Below are positions 41,710-50,282 of a stretch of 64,000 nucleotides of DNA, one piece after another; the stretch's first letter is position 1, and each line of letters opens with the position of its first letter. The translations under genes were made by a program, and so were the position numbers. Below the pieces are notes generated by a model, which was not told where the DNA came from, searched no databases, and saw only the letters and a list, made by a program, of their open reading frames with translations. Source of the DNA: Yinghuangia sp051388915 (lineage in GTDB: Bacteria; Actinomycetota; Actinomycetes; Streptomycetales; Streptomycetaceae); the NCBI RefSeq assembly GCF_051388915.1, contig NZ_JBPKBH010000032.1, forward strand, positions 1 to 64,000, given 5' to 3'.

Positions 41710-43582
41710 GCCCGCCCTGACCACGGCCGACCCCGGCGCGGCGCCACTGGTGGACGGCGGCCCCGGCGCGCCCGCGCCCCCGTCCGTCCCGGCGGCCCGC
41801 AGCGCCGACCCGCCACGGCAGGACGACGCCTGGGCCCGCGCCGGACGCGCGATGCTCGCCAAGGCCATCGGCGAATTCGCGTACGAGGAACTCCTCGCCC
41901 CCGTCCACGAACACGGCGACACCTACCGCGTCGACCTCCCCGGCGAGGTCCGGTACGGCTTCCGCGCGCGGCGCGGAGCGTACGACTGCTGGCACGTCGA
42001 CCCCGCCTCGCTGCGCCGCACCGGTCCGCTCGGCGACGAGCCCGGCGACGACATGCTGCGGTTCCTCCTCGACGCGCACTCCACCCTCGGCCTCACCGGC
42101 GACACCGCGGGCCACCTCGTCCGCGAACTCACCGCGACCCTCGCCGCGGACGTCGCCATCGGCAAGACCGCGCAGCCCGCCTCCGTGCTCGCCGAACTCG
42201 ACTACGCCGACCTCGAAGGCCACCAGACCGGCCACCCCTGGATCGTCGCCAACAAGGGCCGCCTCGGCTTCTCCGCCACCGACGCCGCCGGGTACGCCCC
42301 CGAGTCGCGGCGCACCATGCGCCTGCCGTGGATCGCCGTCCACCGCAGCCTCGCGCTCTACCGCGCCGTCCCCGGACTCGACGAACACCGCCTCTACGCC
42401 GAGGAGTTGGACCCCGCCACCGCGCAGCGCTTCGCCGAGCGCATGGCCTCCCGGCTCGGCGAGGACGCCGACCGCGGCGCCTACCTGTGGATGCCGGTGC
42501 ACCCCTGGCAGTGGGACGAGACCATCGCCACCCTGTTCGCCCCCGATATCGCCGCCGGACGGATCATCCGCCTCGGCGAGGCGCCAGACCGCTACCTTGC
42601 CCAGCAGTCCGTCCGCACCTTCCTCGACATCGACCAGCCCGCCCGCCGCACGGTCAAACTCCCGCTGTCCGTGCTCAACACGCTCGTCTGGCGCGGACTC
42701 CCCACCGAACGCACCCTCGCCGCCCCCGCGGTCACCGCCTGGGTGCACGCGCTGCGCGACAACGACGAGTTCCTGCGCGACGAATGCCGCGTCATCCTGC
42801 TCGGCGAGACCGCGTCCGTCACCGTGCGGCACCCCGTCCTCGAAGACCTCCCCGGCGTGCCGTACCAGTACCGCGAACTTCTCGGCACCATCTGGCGCGA
42901 ACCCCTCACCCCGTACCTCGAACACGGCGAACGCGCCCGCACCCTCGCCTCGTTGCTGCACATCGACCCGTACGGCCGCCCCTTCGTCGCCGAACTCGTC
43001 GACCGCTCCGGCATCGCCCCGCGCGCCTGGCTGCGCGCGCTGTTCCACACCATGCTGCCGCCGCTGCTGCACTGCCTGTACCGCTACGGCCTGGTCTTCT
43101 CCCCGCACGGCGAGAACGCCATCGTGGTCTTCGACGAGGACGACGTCCCGGTGCGCCTCGCGGTCAAGGACTTCGTCGACGACGTCAACATCAGCGACCG
43201 GCCGCTGCCCGAACTGGACGGCCTGCCGGACGAGGTCGCCGCTGTCCTGCTGCGCGAAGAGCCCGCGTATCTTTGCCAGTTCATCCATGCGGCGCTCTTG
43301 GTCGGGCACTACCGCTACCTCGCCGACACCGCCGAGATGCACCTCGGGGTCCCGCAGGCCGACTTCTGGGCCATGGTGCGCGACGAGATCCTGGACCACC
43401 AGGCGCGCTTCCCCGAACTCGGCGACCGCCACCGCATGTTCGACCTCCTCACGCCGCGCATCGACCGGCTCTGCCTGAACCGCAACCGGCTGCTGCTCGA
43501 CGGCTACCGCGACCGGCCCGGCCGCCCGCACGTCGCCGCGCACGGCACCGTCCCCAACCCCCTGTACGGGGGACCAAGCTGA
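41693..43582 (+). CDS. NIS siderophore synthetase, IucA/IucC family (RhbF-like)
   Basis: The second NIS synthetase, 629 residues. It shows EGHQTGHPWIVANKGRLGFSATDAAGYAPE, WIAVHRSLALYR, VHPWQWDETIATLFAPDIA, RTFLDIDQPARRTVKLPLSVLNTLVWRGLP and HGENAIVVFDEDDVPVRLAVKDFVDDV, with a C-terminal helical domain. It probably completes the citrate bis-amide. GTG 41693 lies 17 nt inside the monooxygenase gene. It is the last gene of the operon; no exporter, receptor or reductase follows. No clear terminator was found in 43583-43691. Confidence 0.92.
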   Translation: MSLPTEPALTTADPGAAPLVDGGPGAPAPPSVPAARSADPPRQDDAWARAGRAMLAKAIGEFAYEELLAPVHEHGDTYRVDLPGEVRYGFRARRGAYDCWHVDPASLRRTGPLGDEPGDDMLRFLLDAHSTLGLTGDTAGHLVRELTATLAADVAIGKTAQPASVLAELDYADLEGHQTGHPWIVANKGRLGFSATDAAGYAPESRRTMRLPWIAVHRSLALYRAVPGLDEHRLYAEELDPATAQRFAERMASRLGEDADRGAYLWMPVHPWQWDETIATLFAPDIAAGRIIRLGEAPDRYLAQQSVRTFLDIDQPARRTVKLPLSVLNTLVWRGLPTERTLAAPAVTAWVHALRDNDEFLRDECRVILLGETASVTVRHPVLEDLPGVPYQYRELLGTIWREPLTPYLEHGERARTLASLLHIDPYGRPFVAELVDRSGIAPRAWLRALFHTMLPPLLHCLYRYGLVFSPHGENAIVVFDEDDVPVRLAVKDFVDDVNISDRPLPELDGLPDEVAAVLLREEPAYLCQFIHAALLVGHYRYLADTAEMHLGVPQADFWAMVRDEILDHQARFPELGDRHRMFDLLTPRIDRLCLNRNRLLLDGYRDRPGRPHVAAHGTVPNPLYGGPS

Positions 43583-43679
43583 CGAAGCCCCACGAAGCGC
43601 CTCCGCCGCACGGCCCCGGCGCACGCACCGACCGCCCGAACACCCGAAGATGACCATGGTGTGATTCCCGTCACGATGC

Positions 43680-43685
43680 CACAAT
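43680..43685 (+). promoter_or_regulatory. -10 hexamer of a probable leaderless transcript (nitrilase-like gene)
   Basis: CACAAT begins 12 nt before the GTG at 43692; no SD is visible. Confidence 0.45.
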
Positions 43686-43691
43686 GCGCCC

Positions 43692-44525
43692 GTGACGTTG
43701 GATCGAGCGCCTTTGCGCGTGGCCGCTGCCCAGGCACACGCCCTGGCCGGGAACGTGGCCGAGAACGTGGCCACCGCCGCCCAGCTCGTCCGGTTCGCCG
43801 CGTCCGCGGGCGCCGATCTCGTCGTGCTGCCCGAGCTGTTCCTGTCGGGGTACGACCTCGACCTGCTGCGCGGCGAACCGGAGAGTTGCGAGATCGTGCC
43901 CGGCGACCCCCGTCTCGACGACCTCGTGGCGGCCTGCTACGCCAGCCGCACCGTCGCCGTCGTCGGCGCCTGCGTGCGCAGACCCGGCGGCACCCGGTCC
44001 TCCTCGGTCCTCGTCGTCGGACGCGACGGCGAGGCCCACGTCGCCTACGACGCCCAGCACCTGCCGCCCGGCGCCCGCGACCTGTTCACCCCCGGCGACC
44101 ACGGCTGCTCCGTCGAGGTCGGCGGCTGGCGGCTCGGCGTCGGCACCCGGCACGACATCGGCTTCCCCGAACACGTGCGCGCGGCCACGCTCGACGGCTG
44201 CGACGCGTACCTGTGCTGCGGCGCGTTCACCCGCGGCGACGAGGAGTACCGCCGCGGCCTCTACCTGGCCACCCGCGCCCTGGAGAACACCTGCTACACC
44301 GTCGTCGCCAACCACGTCGGCGCCACCGGCGACGGCCCGGCGTGCGGGCGCAGCGCGGTCTTCGGGCCGGACGGCCGAGTCGTCGCCGAGGCCGACGGCG
44401 AACGCGTCGACGTCGTCGTGGCCACCCTCCAGGACTTCGAGATCGACGCCGCCCGGGAGAGCCTGACCATGCTCAGCGAGACGCCCTGCCCGGCCAGCCG
44501 CCGCGACCGCCTCAAGCTCGACTGA
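43692..44525 (+). CDS. Nitrilase-fold protein lacking the catalytic Cys and Lys
   Basis: A 277-residue carbon-nitrogen hydrolase homologue. The catalytic Glu is kept in VVLPELFLSGYD. The usual KxHL motif reads AQHLP, so Lys becomes Ala, and the usual ICYDxxFPE motif reads TRHDIGFPE, so the nucleophile Cys becomes Arg. The rest of the fold (FTPGD, RALENTCYTVVANHVG, GRSAVFGPDGRVVAEAD) is intact, with no frameshift. By established nitrilase chemistry it should not hydrolyse amides or nitriles; it may be a binding or regulatory protein. It lies just after the siderophore operon with its own promoter. Confidence 0.85.
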   Translation: MTLDRAPLRVAAAQAHALAGNVAENVATAAQLVRFAASAGADLVVLPELFLSGYDLDLLRGEPESCEIVPGDPRLDDLVAACYASRTVAVVGACVRRPGGTRSSSVLVVGRDGEAHVAYDAQHLPPGARDLFTPGDHGCSVEVGGWRLGVGTRHDIGFPEHVRAATLDGCDAYLCCGAFTRGDEEYRRGLYLATRALENTCYTVVANHVGATGDGPACGRSAVFGPDGRVVAEADGERVDVVVATLQDFEIDAARESLTMLSETPCPASRRDRLKLD

Positions 44526-44682
44526 GGCACGCGGCCCACCGACGACACCGTTCAGCCGGAACGCGACCACGGCACCGCGCGCCCTGGCATACCCGCGCCG
44601 GGGCGCCTAAGCTCACCCGCACGCCTACCCGCCGGTAACCGCCGTGGTGGGCCCGAACCAGGCCGGACCAGGGGAGACGTAC

Positions 44683-45702
44683 GTGGGCCACACCCGACAC
44701 CGCACCGCAGCCGCCGCCCTCGCCGCGGCCCTGGCCCTCACACTCGGCGCCTGCTCCTCCGACGACGACGGGAACGGCGGGGACGGCGGTGACGGCGCCG
44801 CCCGGCCCACCGCGTCCGGCGCACCCGGCGGAGCCGCCGCACCGCAGCAGACCGCCGCCGCGCCCGCCCCCGGAGCCGTACCGCCCGCCGCCGCACCCGG
44901 CGTCGGCTCCTACTACGTCGCCCTCGGCGACTCCTACGCCGCGGGCGTCAAGATCCCGGAGACCGTCCCCGGCAGCCCGCCCGGATGCAGCCGCAGCGGC
45001 AGCAACTACGCCCACCTGATGGCCGCGCAACTCGCCGTCCCCAGCTTCGCGGACGCCACCTGCGGCGGCGCCACCACCGCCGACCTCGCCGCACCCCAGA
45101 CCACCCTGTCCGGCGGACAGGCCCCCGCCCCGCCGCAGTTCGACGTCCTCGGTCCCGAGACCAGGCTCGTCACCCTCGGCATCGGCGGCAACGACATCGG
45201 CTTCGGCGAGATCATGACCACCTGCGTCATGCGCAGCGGCAACAAGACCTCCCCGAACCCGTGCAAGGACGCCTTCACCAAGGACGGCCAGGACGTCCTC
45301 AAGCAGCGCATCGACGCCACCGGACCCAAGATCGACGCCGCTCTCAAGACCATCCGCGAGAAGGCGCCGCAGGCCCGCGTCCTCCTCGTCGGCTACCCGG
45401 CGATCCTGCCGGAGACCGGCAACGGATGCCCCGCCCAACTGCCCGTCGCGGTGGGCGACCTCGACTACCTGCGGAGCGTCATCCGCGACCTCAACGGCAT
45501 GATCTCCGCGCGGGCCGCCGCCGGGAACGCGACGTACGTCGACACCTACACCCCCGGCATCGGCCACGACGTCTGCCAGCCCGTCGGGGTGAAGTGGGTC
45601 GAGGGCATCGTCCCCGAGTCACCGGGCGCCCAGGCCCACCCCAACGCGATCGGGCACGAGGGCATGGCCGCGGCGGTCGTCGCCATGGCCCGGCAGGCAT
45701 GA
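44683..45702 (+). CDS. SGNH/GDSL-family secreted lipoprotein hydrolase
   Basis: A 339-residue protein from GTG 44683 (GGGGAG upstream). The signal ends in the lipobox LTLGAC, followed by an acidic and Pro/Ala-rich linker. The hydrolase shows block I VALGDSYAAG with the nucleophile Ser, block III GIGGNDIGF and the block V His in HPNAIGHEGMA. Cys pairs near CSRSGSNY and CVMRSGNK...PCKDAF suggest disulphides as in streptomycete extracellular lipases and esterases. It acts on lipid or ester substrates outside the membrane. Confidence 0.9.
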   Translation: MGHTRHRTAAAALAAALALTLGACSSDDDGNGGDGGDGAARPTASGAPGGAAAPQQTAAAPAPGAVPPAAAPGVGSYYVALGDSYAAGVKIPETVPGSPPGCSRSGSNYAHLMAAQLAVPSFADATCGGATTADLAAPQTTLSGGQAPAPPQFDVLGPETRLVTLGIGGNDIGFGEIMTTCVMRSGNKTSPNPCKDAFTKDGQDVLKQRIDATGPKIDAALKTIREKAPQARVLLVGYPAILPETGNGCPAQLPVAVGDLDYLRSVIRDLNGMISARAAAGNATYVDTYTPGIGHDVCQPVGVKWVEGIVPESPGAQAHPNAIGHEGMAAAVVAMARQA

Positions 45703-45786
45703 GGACGCCCTGCCCCGTCGGACCTGCTGGTTCGGTCACCGCCCTTAGAGCCTGACCGGGGGCGCGCGAGGGCCGGGGAAGCACGC

Positions 45787-45832
45787 CGGGATCCGCGAAA
45801 CCGCCCGTCCACGGGCGATCACGCGGATCCCG
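45787..45832. terminator. Nested two-tier hairpin
   Basis: An outer perfect 11-bp stem CGGGATCCGCG (45787-45797)/CGCGGATCCCG (45822-45832) encloses an inner perfect 7-bp stem CGCCCGT/ACGGGCG (45802-45817) with a 2-nt loop. It follows the SGNH gene by 85 nt and precedes the helicase promoter. Confidence 0.75.
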
Positions 45833-45864
45833 ACGCGTCCGCGGGACGGCCGCCGCACACCCCT

Positions 45865-45870
45865 TAGGCT
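45865..45870 (+). promoter_or_regulatory. -10 hexamer of a probable leaderless transcript (DinG-like gene)
   Basis: TAGGCT begins 13 nt before ATG 45878; the bases between them contain no SD. Confidence 0.55.
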
Positions 45871-45877
45871 GGACCCG

Positions 45878-48073
45878 ATGAGCGACACCGCGGCACCCGA
45901 GGCCCCCGACACCAGCAGCGGCGACACCGACACCACGGTGCCCGCGGACCACCCCGCCGCCGAGGCGGGCGCCGAGTCCGGAGCGGAGTCCGGAGCCGAC
46001 ACCGATGGCGACGCCGGCGTCGAGAGCGGCGACTCCGGCGGCGGACGCGCCGGCCTCGGCGAACTCCTCGCCGCCGCGGTCGGGGCCGTCGGCGGCACCG
46101 AGCGCCCCGGACAGATCCGCATGGCCGAAGCCGTCGCGGGTGCCGTCGCACGCCGCGAACACCTCCTCGTCCAGGCAGGCACCGGGACCGGCAAGTCCCT
46201 CGCGTACCTCGTCCCCGCACTCTCCGGGTACCGCCGAGTTGTCGTCGCCACCGCCACCCTCGCGCTGCAACGCCAACTCGTCGAACGCGACCTCCCGCGC
46301 ACCGTCGAGGCCCTGCACCCGCTGCTGCGCCGCCGCCCCAGCTTCGCCACGCTCAAAGGCCGCGGCAACTACGTGTGCCTGCACCGCCTCCACGACGGAC
46401 CGCCCGACGAAGGCGAGGTCCTGTTCGACCCCTCACCCGCCACCCCCACCGGACGCGACATCCTGCGGGTCCGCGACTGGGCCGACGACACCGAGACCGG
46501 CGACCGCGACGACCTCAGCCCCGGCGTCAACGACCGCGCCTGGGCCCAGGTCTCCGTCTCCTCCAGCGAATGCCTCGGCGCCTCGAAATGCGCCTACGGC
46601 CAAGAGTGCTTCGCCGAACGCGCCCGCGAGATCGCCAAGCAGTCCGACATCATCGTCACCAACCACGCACTGCTCGCCATCGACGCCCTCGAAGGCGCCC
46701 CCGTCCTGCCCGAGCACGAAGTCCTCGTCGTCGACGAGGCCCACGAACTCGCCGCGCGCGTCACGTCCGTCGCCACCGACGACCTCACCATCGGCACCGT
46801 CGAACGCGCCGCCCGCCGCGCCGCCAAACTCGCCAACGAGAAGGCCGTCGACGCGCTCCAGTCCGCCGCCGAGGCGTACGCCAAGGCCATGAGCATGCGC
46901 GAACCCGCCCGCCTCGCCGAACCGGACCCCGACCTCGGCTGGGCCCTCGCCGCACTGCGCGACGGCGCCCGCGCGGTCATCACCTCGCTCGGCGAGGTCC
47001 GCGACAAGTCCCTCTCCGACGAGGACGCCGCCCGCCGCCAGGCGATGGCCTCCGCGCAGGCGGTGCACGACACCTGCGAACGCATCCTCACCGGATCGCC
47101 GTACGACGTCCTCTGGATCGAACGCAGCGACCGCGTCGGCCCGTCCCTGCGCATCGCCCCCCTCGCCGTCGCCGGACTCCTGCGCGAAGCCCTCTTCGGC
47201 GACCGCACCGTCATCCTCACCTCCGCCACGCTCAAACTCGGCGGCGACTTCACCGGCGTCGCGCGTACCCTCGGCCTGAGCCCCGAGGGGCTCCTGCCCG
47301 AGCCAGGGGCCACCGTCCCGGCGGCACCACCCGCGCGCGGCAAGGCAGTTCGTGCCGTGGAAGACGAGGGCGACGAGGACGGCGACCCCGACACCGACGC
47401 CGAACTCGCCCCCTGGCGCTGCATGGACGTCGGATCGCCCTACGCCTATCCCAAGCAGGGCATCCTCTACGTCGCCAAACACCTCCCGCAGCCAGGCCGC
47501 GACGGCATGCACTCGTCCACCCTCGACGAACTCGCCGAACTCATCGAGTGCGCGGGCGGACGAACCCTCGGGCTCTTCTCCTCCCGCCGCGCCGCCGACG
47601 CCGCGACCGAGGCCCTGCGCGAACGCCTCGACGTCCCGGTCCTCTGCCAGGGCGACGACTCCCTGCCCGAACTTCTCAAGGCGTTCTCCGCCGACCCCGC
47701 GTCCTGTCTGTTCGGCACTCTCTCGCTGTGGCAGGGCGTCGACGTCCCCGGACCCGCGTGCCAACTCGTCGTCATGGACCGCATCCCCTTCCCGCGGCCC
47801 GACGACCCCCTCATGAGCGCCCGCGCGCAGGCCGTCCAACAAGCGGGCGGCAACGGCTTCATGGCCGTCTCCGCCACCCACGCCGCACTGCTCATGGCCC
47901 AGGGCGCCGGACGCCTCATCCGCGCCGCCGACGACCGCGGCGTGGTCGCGGTCCTCGACTCCCGGCTCGCCACCAAGCAGTACGGCGGCTTCTTCCGCGC
48001 CTCCATGCCGGACTTCTGGTACACCACCGACCGCAACCAGGTCCGGCGCTCGCTGGCGGCCATCAACGTGTGA
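45878..48073 (+). CDS. ATP-dependent DNA helicase, DinG/YoaA family
   Basis: A superfamily-2 XPD-like 5'-3' helicase of 731 residues. An acidic N-terminal stretch precedes Walker A QAGTGTGKSLAYLVPAL. Motif II is VVDEAHELA. Four Cys suited to the [4Fe-4S] cluster occur in NYVCLHRL and SECLGASKCAYGQECF. Motif V/VI is represented by GTLSLWQGVDVPGPACQLVVMDRIPFPRPDDP and QGAGRLIRAADDRG. It probably unwinds D-loops, R-loops or G-quadruplexes during repair. No LexA box was seen in its promoter although lexA is 2.2 kb downstream. Confidence 0.92.
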   Translation: MSDTAAPEAPDTSSGDTDTTVPADHPAAEAGAESGAESGADTDGDAGVESGDSGGGRAGLGELLAAAVGAVGGTERPGQIRMAEAVAGAVARREHLLVQAGTGTGKSLAYLVPALSGYRRVVVATATLALQRQLVERDLPRTVEALHPLLRRRPSFATLKGRGNYVCLHRLHDGPPDEGEVLFDPSPATPTGRDILRVRDWADDTETGDRDDLSPGVNDRAWAQVSVSSSECLGASKCAYGQECFAERAREIAKQSDIIVTNHALLAIDALEGAPVLPEHEVLVVDEAHELAARVTSVATDDLTIGTVERAARRAAKLANEKAVDALQSAAEAYAKAMSMREPARLAEPDPDLGWALAALRDGARAVITSLGEVRDKSLSDEDAARRQAMASAQAVHDTCERILTGSPYDVLWIERSDRVGPSLRIAPLAVAGLLREALFGDRTVILTSATLKLGGDFTGVARTLGLSPEGLLPEPGATVPAAPPARGKAVRAVEDEGDEDGDPDTDAELAPWRCMDVGSPYAYPKQGILYVAKHLPQPGRDGMHSSTLDELAELIECAGGRTLGLFSSRRAADAATEALRERLDVPVLCQGDDSLPELLKAFSADPASCLFGTLSLWQGVDVPGPACQLVVMDRIPFPRPDDPLMSARAQAVQQAGGNGFMAVSATHAALLMAQGAGRLIRAADDRGVVAVLDSRLATKQYGGFFRASMPDFWYTTDRNQVRRSLAAINV

Positions 48074-48102
48074 CTCGCGGGGTGAGGCCGTGACTTGGTC
48101 TT

Positions 48103-48139
48103 GACGGCCAGACGGCCAGACGGCCAGACGGCCAGACGG
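48103..48139. repeat. GACGGCCA tandem octamer
   Basis: Four to five copies of GACGGCCA lie just after the helicase stop. The rest of the 259-nt spacer to 48332 has no evident gene. Confidence 0.8.
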
Positions 48140-48332
48140 CTCGCGGGCGCGTGCGCGGTGGACGCGTGCCGGTGTCCGCCTGCGGGGCCAGGGCTCCTGC
48201 CGATGATCGTCAACGTCCTTGGCAGAGACGAGAACTGACGGACTCTCACGCGGCGGCACCGCGGAGGAGATACATATCCTCGTCACGCGGCCGGGCCGAG
48301 CGGCGGTCCAGCCGGGAACGCGAGGGGGAACC

Positions 48333-50060
48333 ATGACACAGCCTCCAGGCGCCTACGGGCCTCCCGGCACGCCGGGGGGACCAGGAGGTCCACCCGCCTA
48401 CGGCAGCCCGCCTCCGCCCGGCGGATCCGGCCCTGGGGGCCCTGGAGGCCCGAGCGGACCGGGCGGCCCGAGCGACCCGGGCGGCCCGAGCACCGGCGGA
48501 GGCGGAACCTGGCAGCCGTCCCCGCCGAGTCCGAGCCTGCCGGGCGTTCCGCCGCCGCCGACGCCCGGCACGCCGTCGGGCCCGCCTCCGGCACCGCCCG
48601 CGGGACCGCCGGCGAGCCCGGCAGCGCCTCCGCAGGTGCAGCCGGTCGGGAATGCGTACCCCGGCACGCCGCCGCCGGGAGCCGGAGGCTCGACACCGTC
48701 GTACAACCCGTACGGCACCGGCAGCACGCCCCCGCCGAACCGGCCCCACGACCCCGCACGGCGCCGCCTGATCGCGATTCTGTCCACGGTCGTCGCGCTC
48801 GCCCTCATCGCCACGGGCACGCTCGTGTGGCTCTTCGTCATCAAGGACGACGGCGGCGACGGCTCGTCCGCCACCGACGGCAGGACCATGGCGCGCGCGT
48901 GGGCCACCCCCGACACCGGCAAGAGCGTCGACATGCTCGGAGCCTGGACGTCCGGCCCGCGGGCCTTCGTCGGAGACGAGAAGGCGATCGTGGCGTACGA
49001 CGTCGCCGACGGCCGCGAGGTCGGCAAGTTCACGGCCCCCTCGGGGGAGTTCTGCGGAATGGTCCCCAGGACCTCGCAGGACGTCGGCGTCGCGATGTAC
49101 GGCGCGGGCGACAACTGCGACACGACGGTCGCCGTCGACCTCACCACGATGCGCTCGCTGTGGGAGAAGAAGACCAAGGACGTGGGCAACTCGGGAGACC
49201 GGTACCGGACCGTGCAGACCGACGTGGACGGCGAACTGGTCGTGGTGACGTCCGAGCGGGGCCTTGTCGCGTACGACCTGAAAACCGGGGACCAGCGCTG
49301 GAAGTGGGACTCGGCGGAATCCAACCCGGACGAGATCGACGGCCTGCGCGTGGACGGAAAGGCCGTGTTGGTCACGCAGACCACGTACGAGGAAGGCGAG
49401 CCCGCGGTGCTCACCGCATTCGACACCGCCGACGGCGCCCGCAAATGGACCAAGAACATCCCCGCCTCGGCCGACAGCTACGCCTCCTTGACGCTGATCC
49501 ACGCCGACCCCGCGCTCGTGCAAATCGAGCGCAATGGCGAGGAGTTCTTCCAGGCGTACGACGCCGACGGCAATCTGCGCTCCGAGATCCCGGTGCGCGG
49601 ACCCGAGGGAATTCTCGACCTGGAGTACGGCCAGAGCCCCTACGACCTCGACTTCTCGGCACCCACGCGCTACGCGGTCGTGGTCGCGAAGGACACGTTC
49701 TACATCATGGCCACGCGGCGCGACATGGGCCCGGGAGACGTGGTGCGGCTGGTCGCCTTTGACCTCAACACCGGCAAGGCGCGGTGGAGCAAGCCGCTCG
49801 GCAAGGGCGTCGGCGACGGGGACATCGTGGGCTCCGACGCGACCGGCGTCCTGGTCCTGGGCAAGGGGCTTCCCGGCGCACCCGGGCGGCTGGCGGCGTT
49901 CAAACACGAGGACGGCTCGTCGCTGGGCGCGCGCGAGGTGGGCGGCAAGGACCTGCTGGGCGCGGAGGACACCGACGAGTGGATGCTGACCGAGGGGCGG
50001 CTGGTCGGGTTCACCTGGAACGTGCGGCCAGGCGTCCCGAGCCTGGTGACGCTGGCCTGA
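48333..50060 (+). CDS. Membrane-anchored PQQ-like beta-propeller protein with Pro/Gly-rich N-terminus
   Basis: A 575-residue protein. The first 145 residues are a Pro/Gly/Ser-rich cytosolic tail; one membrane helix follows (RRRLIAILSTVVALALIATGTLVWLFVI); the outer part is built from repeats of the form VAYDVADGREVGKF, VAYDLKTGDQRWKW, TAFDTADGARKWTK, VAFDLNTGKARWSK, typical of PQQ-like propeller blades. This layout is common in streptomycetes and probably serves as a binding or scaffold domain at the envelope. The 3' end is duplicated by an assembly artefact directly downstream. Confidence 0.83.
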   Translation: MTQPPGAYGPPGTPGGPGGPPAYGSPPPPGGSGPGGPGGPSGPGGPSDPGGPSTGGGGTWQPSPPSPSLPGVPPPPTPGTPSGPPPAPPAGPPASPAAPPQVQPVGNAYPGTPPPGAGGSTPSYNPYGTGSTPPPNRPHDPARRRLIAILSTVVALALIATGTLVWLFVIKDDGGDGSSATDGRTMARAWATPDTGKSVDMLGAWTSGPRAFVGDEKAIVAYDVADGREVGKFTAPSGEFCGMVPRTSQDVGVAMYGAGDNCDTTVAVDLTTMRSLWEKKTKDVGNSGDRYRTVQTDVDGELVVVTSERGLVAYDLKTGDQRWKWDSAESNPDEIDGLRVDGKAVLVTQTTYEEGEPAVLTAFDTADGARKWTKNIPASADSYASLTLIHADPALVQIERNGEEFFQAYDADGNLRSEIPVRGPEGILDLEYGQSPYDLDFSAPTRYAVVVAKDTFYIMATRRDMGPGDVVRLVAFDLNTGKARWSKPLGKGVGDGDIVGSDATGVLVLGKGLPGAPGRLAAFKHEDGSSLGAREVGGKDLLGAEDTDEWMLTEGRLVGFTWNVRPGVPSLVTLA

Positions 50061-50242
50061 CTCGGTGGCGTTGCACGTGTGGGCGGTTCGGGCGCCGACA
50101 TGCGGCGGGGGGGGGGGGGGGGGGGNGGGCGGCTGGTCGGGTTCACCTGGAACGTGCGGCCAGGCGTCCCGAGCCTGGTGACGCTGGCCTGACTCGGTGG
50201 CGTTGCACGTGTGGGCGGTTCGGGCGCCGACATGCGGCGGGG
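49995..50242. repeat. 116-bp duplication flanking a poly-G/N join (likely assembly artefact)
   Basis: Bases 49995-50110 (gene end and spacer) recur exactly at 50127-50242, separated by 15 G and one N (50111-50126). The pattern is that of two contig ends that were not merged at a poly-G stretch. Confidence 0.85.
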
Positions 50243-50266
50243 CCGCGGGGGATTCCTCCCGCGGCC
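50241..50266. terminator. Bidirectional terminator between propeller gene and lexA
   Basis: A perfect 9-bp stem GGCCGCGGG/CCCGCGGCC with an 8-nt loop lies 17 nt past the lexA stop (minus strand) and after the plus-strand propeller gene. Confidence 0.82.
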
Positions 50267-50282
50267 CCACCGAACACTCTCG

